This document shows, piece after piece, positions 57,575 to 64,000 of a DNA stretch of 64,000 bases (its first letter is position 1; every line of letters starts with the position of its first letter). Both the position numbers and the translations under genes were made by a program. This DNA is from Thamnidium elegans (Eukaryota; Mucoromycota; Mucoromycetes; Mucorales; Mucoraceae): the NCBI GenBank assembly GCA_025201345.1, contig JAIXMG010000012.1, forward strand, positions 248,001 through 312,000, written 5' to 3'. Under the pieces are notes generated by a model. That model was not told the origin of the DNA. It searched no databases and saw only the letters and a program-made list of their open reading frames with translations.

Positions 57575-60190
57575 ATAGAGCCGCTACTGTACATAACTAA
57601 TAAAAGAAAAAAAAGTAGCACGTTCTAAAAAAAAAAAAAAAAAGATGATAAAATACAGAGTCTATCATTTTTACACACAAAAAAGTTGTTTCAGCTTATT
57701 TATGCATTGACGTATGAAAACAGCTTTTTTTTTTTTAGCACTTCTCATTTGTTTAGTTGCGCAGCATGAAATATGTCTGGAATTAGTACGTTGGAAAGCT
57801 CATGGCACTCCTCCTAGTATGTTGACTGGTACGAGTCGAAGAATGTAACGAGATTCTTTTATTTTTATGCCTTTGGAATACTTGGGATTAGTAGGTTTAG
57901 TCTTCCGTAAGGAGTAATAACTGAAAGCTCATATCACTATTTGTGAGATGACTCATCAGAGTTTGACGCGTAGTACTGGATTTCTAGGCAGCTCAGCACC
58001 TCTATGCATATATACAAACTACAAATCGTATTTTCAAATCATCTTTGGGAGGTATATTTTGTTAACGACAACAAAAATAGAATTGCAAGTCGAACAAATC
58101 ACGACGGATTGTATCTCATGCAAGAGATTGGTCAAATCACGTTTCCCTGCTCCTTGGAAGAATCGGTTTCCTTTGTTAATTTAAAAAAGGTTCACCCGCT
58201 GCTGATGATAACCGACCTGTGAATGATGGAGAGACTTGGCTAAATATTTTAAATAAAACAGAATATTTTGGGTCCTACTGCGAAATACTTAAACATCCAT
58301 TGGGTAGGGGGGAGGGTTATTTTCCTTTATCAGCGATAGTGTGAGAGGCGTAATACATAGTAGGTATGTATTTCAAGTTTCTCATAGACACGCGACTAAT
58401 TATGTACTGCGTTGTGGTGCGTATGGTTCGTACTACTGATTTAATCAACCGCATTTGCTGTCCTTCTATTTTTTTGTTATCAATTATCCCCATCCGTTTA
58501 CAATTGTCATACTTCATGTTTACTCGTGTACCAATCAAAAATAGGCCTTACACGTTTCAACTTGACGCGGGCTGTAGTACCTTTATATACCTGTCTCAAA
58601 TTTTAAGGCTAGCTATAATTGTCATATAGGTGTATCTTATGAATTATTGACCGCCACTTTAAAAAATAGAACTACGGGAAGAAAAAAAAAAGGAAATAAA
58701 ACTCTTTGGTTTCAGGTAACCAACTTAGTTTTTGTTGTTGTTGTTATAAGAACGTTCAAATACTTTAAAACTGATATCACTACTTTATTCAAATGGAATC
58801 ATCTCGCGTTTTGAGTAAGCCAATATAATGATCGATGAGTCATCTTCCACTTAAATATTTCTTAAAAAAAAGATTTTCTCAGGCACCTTTCGCCTGCATT
58901 GCAAAGATAACAAAATAACGACTGTCGAATAATATAAATTTTATGTACTCACGCACCAAGTGAATTCTGATACACTGGAGATATATATATTTAAGTGCTG
59001 CGATTTTTTTTTTTTTTTTTTTTTTTTGGTAAAATGGTATTTTTTTTTTATTAGTAACTGTGGTGTAAATAAAATAAAACTATTTTTCTGCGTTAGTCGA
59101 ATCCCCCATACATAATTGCTTATTTGGGAACAAAGTTGGTTACTTCAAATCGATATATGCGAAAAAAAAAAAAGCGCGTAAAACCTTTAGCAGGTTGGTA
59201 CAAACTGCTTTTTTTCCCGTTGGTCACAGTCACTAGGTTATAAACTTTAATTTTTATAAAACTGTATGATGCCATTATTTAAGTTTTCTGGGTAAAAAAA
59301 AACATATATTTTATCAGTTTAGTTGTGAAGCCATTGGTTTAAAAAGAATTGAAAATGGAAGCACCACTTACTGAGTGTGAAAGAAATCTTGCAATAGCAT
59401 TCTTTTTTTAATTGATTAGTTTACTCGTCTCCTTAGTGTATTCCACACAAAATTAAACAGCAGAGCGTGTTCAACTATAAAAATGAGCCTAATTCCTCAT
59501 GTGTACTGAATAAGAGCACATGACCTTTTTTTTTCGTTTTGTGTCCTTGGTCGATCTATAGGTTACACTATGGAAAGCGAATACTGTCTCTACTTCCATA
59601 ATAGTGATATATAAGCACGGGCCTTATAATACACCATACTGATATAGTCAAAGCACTATATGCAACGGCTTAAGCAATTGTAGGCCTTAATTTACAGATA
59701 GATCAATTAAATAACCTGTAAGCTCGTGATAAACATTATTTCAAAAACCTGAATTTAGGATACAATAAGTTGATATTAATTAATAAATCACCTGTTGACT
59801 AAACTAAGACGAGATAGGGTTGCGATATACAATGGCAAGTCGCTTTGGTCTCCGACTGAAATTTGCTTGCTCATGATTTCTCTGACCAGGGATACCTTCA
59901 CAACGCTTGCAGTCAACACATTCATACCGTATGAATTAAATAAGCACATTAAGAACAGACATATTTTAATATAAACAAGTTTTCTTTTATTAAAGTGTGA
60001 AAAAAAGTAGTATAGTCATTTATGATAAAATAGATATTTTTATCATTCCATGGATTTTTTTTTTTTTTAACGATGAACTCGTATATATTTTTTACAATAT
60101 ACGTACATCTTTCAAAAGGGGCTTCATATGATATAGCGGTGTTGGTGCAAACCGGTATTGTGAAAAAAAAAGGTAATGTATCACACTTTT
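57575..60190. other. Long gene-poor stretch
   Basis: About 2.6 kb without an intact gene. Two overlapping frames at 57948..58222 have a faint SRFPAPWK resemblance to the WW-like module (see rejected items). A 45-codon minus-strand frame at 59788..59925 is listed separately. Homopolymer runs are common (T23 near 59005). Confidence 0.45.
59788..59925 (-). pseudogene. Short protein-like frame, probable relic
   Basis: 45 codons reading MNVLTASVVKVSLVREIMSK and GDQSDLPLYIATLSRLSLVN, well balanced for a real protein and unlike the surrounding AT-rich noise. No domain recognised, no clear exon partners. It may be the last piece of a decayed gene. Confidence 0.25.
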
Positions 60191-60224
60191 TTTAATCGAT
60201 CGTGTAAACTGACCGCATATCAAG

Positions 60225-60564
60225 ATTTGGGAAAATTTCTTCGCCAAAACTGAACTGAAAGAGATCTAATTTAGAAACGCCAAGGCCCTCCCAAAACTAT
60301 CAGATAAAATGAAGGAAGACCTTGAAAAGTATGCTGTTGAGGGAATGTCGGCTATAGAATTGTATTAGCTTGCTGACGATGTCAAAGTATACCCAGTAGA
60401 TGAAGCTGACATGTGTTGGATAAAAGAAAGCGTCAAATCAGCATGTGGTCTTTTCTTCAAAGATAATGAATTGTTACTTCAGGGTTTCTCAGAGAATGGT
60501 TTATTTCATAAAATCCGGGATTTTACCTATAAATTGCAAAATACAAGGGCTATCGAGGCTAAAC

Positions 60565-60601
<37 letters not shown>

Positions 60602-60800
60602 TTCCTTGTATCTTTAGAAAGAATAGCTAAACGTCCCTTGGAAATAGTTGACGGATGGCCAAGAAAGGTTATAGGCACGATATTAGACATTCTATTCAAA
60701 GCCGTCGTTTATGAGCTAGGTTCCTGCGCAGTTGGTAAGCATGATATCGATGACGGTATTTTCAAGTTACCAAAGGCCTTAAAGTATGTGCTTGTGATGT
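60225..60800 (+). pseudogene. Relic of an unassigned, probably multicopy coding family (II)
   Basis: Protein-like sequence in changing frames: RNAKALPKLSDKMKEDLEKY and AVEGMSAIELY before an in-frame stop near 60366, then LADDVKVYPVDEADMCWIKE, ACGLFFKDNELLLQGF and KIRDFTYKLQNTRAIEAKLG. A GA microsatellite then interrupts the frame, and a last part follows with ELGSCAVGKHDIDDGIFKLP. At least one stop and one frameshift make it non-functional. The layout recalls lineage-specific Mucoromycota hypothetical proteins; no function can be given. Confidence 0.5.
60568..60597 (+). repeat. (GA)n microsatellite
   Basis: About 15 GA units inside relic family II, where they break the reading frame. Confidence 0.85.
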
Positions 60801-60870
60801 AAGCTAGGGACAACCCATGTAGCATTAATAGCTTAGCAGCTATTTGATGATGGGTAAATATTTTCTCTCA

Positions 60871-61213
60871 TATAGATAACTAATTATTATTTCCTAAAGC
60901 TCTCAATTCCCTAAATAAAACGAAAAACTACCGTAATAACTGTATAAGAATAAATATTGTAACCATCTGTATTTGTCCGTCATGACTCTAAAGAAAATGG
61001 TGTTAAGCGACGACTTTTGTTTCTAAAATCAGTGAGGGAAAACGAACTTTGGAAGCACTGTATTCATATATATTCTCTACAGGTAAAACTTGGGTTTAAT
61101 AATCAGGCTAAGGATGTAAAAAAAAAAAAAAAAAAAAAAAAAGGTGTTCTAAGATGGTATAGATTCTCGGAGAAATTTCTGTGTGCTGTGAATATCGATT
61201 TTTTTTTTTTTTT
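60871..61213. other. Spacer with poly(A) and poly(T) tracts
   Basis: About 340 bp; A25 near 61118-61142 and the start of a T23 tract at about 61200. No gene seen. Confidence 0.4.
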
Positions 61214-61540
61214 TTTTTTTTTGGTCAAACGAAAAGCGGGACTCGGTCTGTTGGGGGTACTCCAACAATAGTAAAAGTCCTAACACAAGATGGTGTTAAT
61301 CTCAGCGTTATCGTGTGTAATCCTGTATTAGGAACTAATAACTTCTTTTTTTTTTCTTTCAAAGGGAAAAAAGATAGAGCTTTCTTTGATCCTGTGAGAA
61401 TTTTTAAAAAAAAATTATCTCCACTCAAAACTAAAAAAAGAATAAAAAAGTGGGGAACTTCCCAATGTAAACAAAAAAGAAAAAGTGGGGAACTGCATAC
61501 CACATATAGTGTAACATTTGCTGTTAGATATGCGAGATAA
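61214..61540 (+). pseudogene. Possible small transposase fragment
   Basis: The frame reads KSGTRSVGGTPTIVKVLTQD and GVNLSVIVCNPVLG, then degenerates into Lys-rich sequence. The GT-x-GTP-x-VKV... pattern followed by a short hydrophobic strand resembles the part of IS630-type transposases just after the first catalytic Asp. Only about 45 residues support this, so the call is weak. Confidence 0.35.
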
Positions 61541-61838
61541 AACCTTTTTTTTTTCGCTTAATACTCCATCTAGATTAAGGATCATAGTGTGTGTTATTAG
61601 AAAGAGTACAGGTTGTATTCCAGCAACCTTTTTTTTTAAAAAAAAATGGATAGGGGCATTCGTTCTGGTAATTTTAATTTTAAATGGAGGAGGGGGTAAA
61701 ATGAAAAAAAAAAACTGTTGTTACAATAATAATAATGATAAAAAAAAAGAATGAATACTTTGTTTTTCGTTTTCTTTTCTTAAAAGGACAATATGTACAG
61801 GATATTAAACGAGGATATTTTAGAAAATTTTTTCAAGT

Positions 61839-63138
61839 TTACACATCGACGATACGCTGGACATTGCCACATTCGGCGAGATGTTCCCCACGATACTTGA
61901 TTAAAAACTCCCCGTTTTCTTTCCAAGTAACTGTTTTATTAACAGGGCAACCCTAAAAAAAAAAAAAATACGTCAGTTTATTTTATTTTACAGCGAGCTT
62001 TTTTTTTTGTCTTTACCTTGCTACTGTTGGAACATTTATAGTAGACACTTTTATTACCAGTCTTCTTTTGAACCGTATTTCCATTATTCTTCCAAAAGAA
62101 TCCATCAATGTAAGGATAATCACGAGTCTCGACAATTTTAGAGATGGCCTGCATCTCACGTCTACGACGAGGGCGTTGAGGGAAATAACAATCGTAGCGA
62201 CGGTTTTGTGGTTGTTGCTCGGGCGAGATATTCTCACCTTCTATCTTGGTTTGCGCAGAGAAATTGGCTTCTTCTAAATTTTGGCTAATATTATAAGACG
62301 GGGAAAGTGGATGAAGAGAACTTCTTGGTGCTGTAACAGACATCATTGGTTGAGGTGGGAAGCTAAATAAATTAAATACCATGTTAGCCAAAAAAAACGA
62401 CGCCATTAAATTTCGGGGGGATATATAAATAAAAAGGATTCATTACCTCATAGAAAGCATAGAAGCTGCTACTGAACAAGAGGTTGGCGAAAAAGTACGG
62501 TCGTCGACTTCGTCTGAGTTGGCGCTTCCGTCAAAAGATGAACCAAGTGCTGAATCTCTGCGATCACAGTCTGAATCATCCATTAAAATTTCTAAAACGC
62601 TAGGCCTTCTGTGCTCTTCGCTAAATTGATTTATATTTAATAAATTATTGTTGTTATTATTGTTGCTATTATTGGATACAGGGCTATGGTTACTGCTTGC
62701 TGCTTGCGGTGTAGACATGATTGTACCCTCTGGTGTTTGTGGAGAACCATAGTTAAATTGGTGTTGTTGTTGAACTAGGATCATATCTAATTCTTTCGCT
62801 CTAAGTTTTGCTTCTTCGGTTCTTCTTTTATCTTCTTCTACTTTACTTAATAAGATGAGGCGTAAAAGCTCGGGTTGTGATTGATAGTAGACAATAACCT
62901 CTTGAAGATCACAAGCGATTGGGTTAGTTGCGGGATTATTGCCATCGTTGTTATTATTAATAGGTGACTGCGTTGACATAGGAATAGGTGGAATAGAGCT
63001 ATCTTTCCATTGAAACTCTTGAGGTTGAGAAAATGAATTAGTTTTGTTGATAGGAATAGGTCGAGTAAAGGATAACGATTCGTTAGAGAAAAAGATATCA
63101 TTATCTTTAGGCAATGCTGAGTAACTGAATTCGTTCAT
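61839..63138 (-). CDS. Putative transcription factor with WRKY/GCM1-like zinc-binding domain
   Basis: Exons 63138..62447, 62362..62017, 61952..61839 (1152 nt, 383 aa). The first half is low-complexity (Asn, Gln, Ser) with one helical segment, CDLQEVIVYYQSQPELLRLI, followed by a Glu/Lys/Arg-rich coiled stretch (about 75-115). The C-terminal ~70 residues look like a WRKY-GCM1-superfamily domain: DGFFWKNNGNTVQKK stands where WRKY proteins have DGYRWRKYGQK, then SVYYKC with Cys341, GC with Cys348, and IKYRGEHLAEC with His370 and Cys374. Spacing is C-x6-C-x21-H-x3-C, near but not equal to plant WRKY. A basic RPRRRRE patch precedes it. I infer a DNA-binding regulator. FLYWCH or FAR1-type fingers are the alternatives. 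Confidence 0.7.
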
Positions 63139-64000
63139 TTTTATTTTATGTTCTTTTATTATTATTTTTTATATATGATAAAAAAAAGGGGGGGAGGAAA
63201 GAGCGTCTATTAAATAAAACAAAAGATAAAAAAAAACCATTTTCTGTGAATTCCCGCCCTTTTATTTAAAAAATGAAAAAATGTGGGTTGTAGAGTGAAA
63301 CCAGTCAAAGTGGGATCACGCGGGATTCCATTAGGTGTAATAAAACCCAGCTTCTACTCAAGTACTGGCACACAGCCAATAAAAACTACTATGACCGACT
63401 ACCAGTCCATTGATTAGATCCCGCTTTTTAGTGATTCGTTCCAATAAACCAAAGAGAGACTTGCTTAAAACAGTTATTCTCAATACAAAATTCCGTATTA
63501 ACCCGCCATTTAAAAGTCTGTTTTATAGTATGAGTTCCTAAACTTAATATCGAGAGGGAGGGGGGGGGGGGGGGGGACCATACAGATATTTTGTTTACGC
63601 AAAACCCTTTTATAAAAAATAAGTCTCAGGTTCACTTACCTAATCCTCCACTGTGTAATTATTTTTTTTTGTTCCAACTTGATTTTCATATGAAAGAAAT
63701 GAAACCAGGGTTACTTCAGACGGCGAAAAAAGTAAATAAAAAAGTGAATCGATTTTCTTTTCGCCCTGGGCAAAAACAGGGTCCTCGCTAAGTTCATAAA
63801 CTGTTGGTCTTTTTATATAAGTAAAAAATAGTGTGCGGCATCTTTAAACCTACTCTTAAAACGATTAATTCTTTTTTTTTTTTTTTTTTTTTTTTACTTT
63901 TTCTGAATAAACGTACAAAAAAGAATTAATTGGAGCAACGAGCTACAAAATATATTAAATGAAACTGTACAGTCTGGGCTTCTTTATCATTATTATATAT
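63139..64000. other. Right-end intergenic region
   Basis: 862 bp upstream of the WRKY-like gene. It contains a G17 run (63560..63576) and a T run near 63871-63895. A 66-codon frame at 63591..63791 has no recognisable content, and I do not call it a gene. Confidence 0.4.

Noticed and set aside
57948..58222. Fourth copy of the WW-like module (SRFPAPWK in one frame, LWEVYFVND and DGLYLMQEIG in another)
   Set aside because: Resemblance is limited to a few residues split over two frames, with no TRP-type ending; chance cannot be excluded.
61017..61271. 84-codon frame with poly-Lys and poly-Phe
   Set aside because: It exists only because A and T homopolymers happen to be in frame; not a credible gene.
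63560..63576. G17 run (also G12 at 38774 and C12-13 at 17751) as a G-quadruplex or regulatory site
   Set aside because: Single homopolymer runs in intergenic DNA; length is unreliable and nothing else supports function.
63591..63791. 66-codon frame near the right end
   Set aside because: No domain, no splice partners, and AT-rich composition like the neighbouring non-coding DNA.

Overview
The window reads as nuclear DNA of an early-diverging fungus, most likely a Mucoromycota (Mucorales-type) species. It is AT-rich and full of long poly(A)/poly(T) runs. Genes are close together and have many short introns of about 45-90 nt with GTAAGT-like donors. Several proteins have the style of that group: a large divergent Hsp70-like family, F-box proteins, and IS630/Tc1-type transposases. 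I cannot name the species. I found no convincing tRNA, rRNA or CRISPR array. All similarity statements rest on motif recognition; no database was searched.

Layout. From 1 to 26.6 kb is a dense housekeeping block: sterol glucosyltransferase ATG26/UGT51 (left end missing), exosome subunit RRP4 (-) divergent from RIO2 kinase (+), polarisome scaffold SPA2 (-), a DapA/HOGA-type aldolase (+), a Q-rich lineage-specific nuclear-looking protein (+), cytochrome P450 reductase (-), a tiny stand-alone GAT-domain protein (-), two neighbouring low-complexity proteins that both end in a degenerate WW-like module (+), and a plasma-membrane-type Na+/H+ antiporter (+). From 26.6 to 41.1 kb is an accessory block: a decayed transposase, two tandem divergent Hsp70-like paralogues, a small ORFan, a third gene ending in the same WW-like module, and an F-box protein. 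From 42 to 52.8 kb is a second housekeeping block: PAN3, RPF2, a secreted PPN1-like phosphodiesterase, and a Zn2Cys6 regulator whose zinc cluster is assembled across a 7-nt micro-exon. From 53.6 to 61.6 kb is a graveyard: one structurally complete but dead Tc1/mariner element with matching terminal repeats and TA duplications, plus relics of at least three other coding families. The window closes with a minus-strand gene carrying a WRKY/GCM1-like zinc-binding domain (61.8-63.1 kb).

Exon models were built by hand from splice consensus and reading frame. For every intact multi-exon gene the summed coding length is a multiple of three. Several genes serve ribosome and RNA metabolism (RRP4, RIO2, RPF2, PAN3), and SPA2, ATG26 and the GAT protein serve polarity, membrane and trafficking functions. 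The most unusual items are the three-member WW-like family, the 7-nt micro-exon, the WRKY/GCM1-like regulator, the Hsp70-like pair that appears to have lost its ATPase motifs, and the solitary GAT domain.
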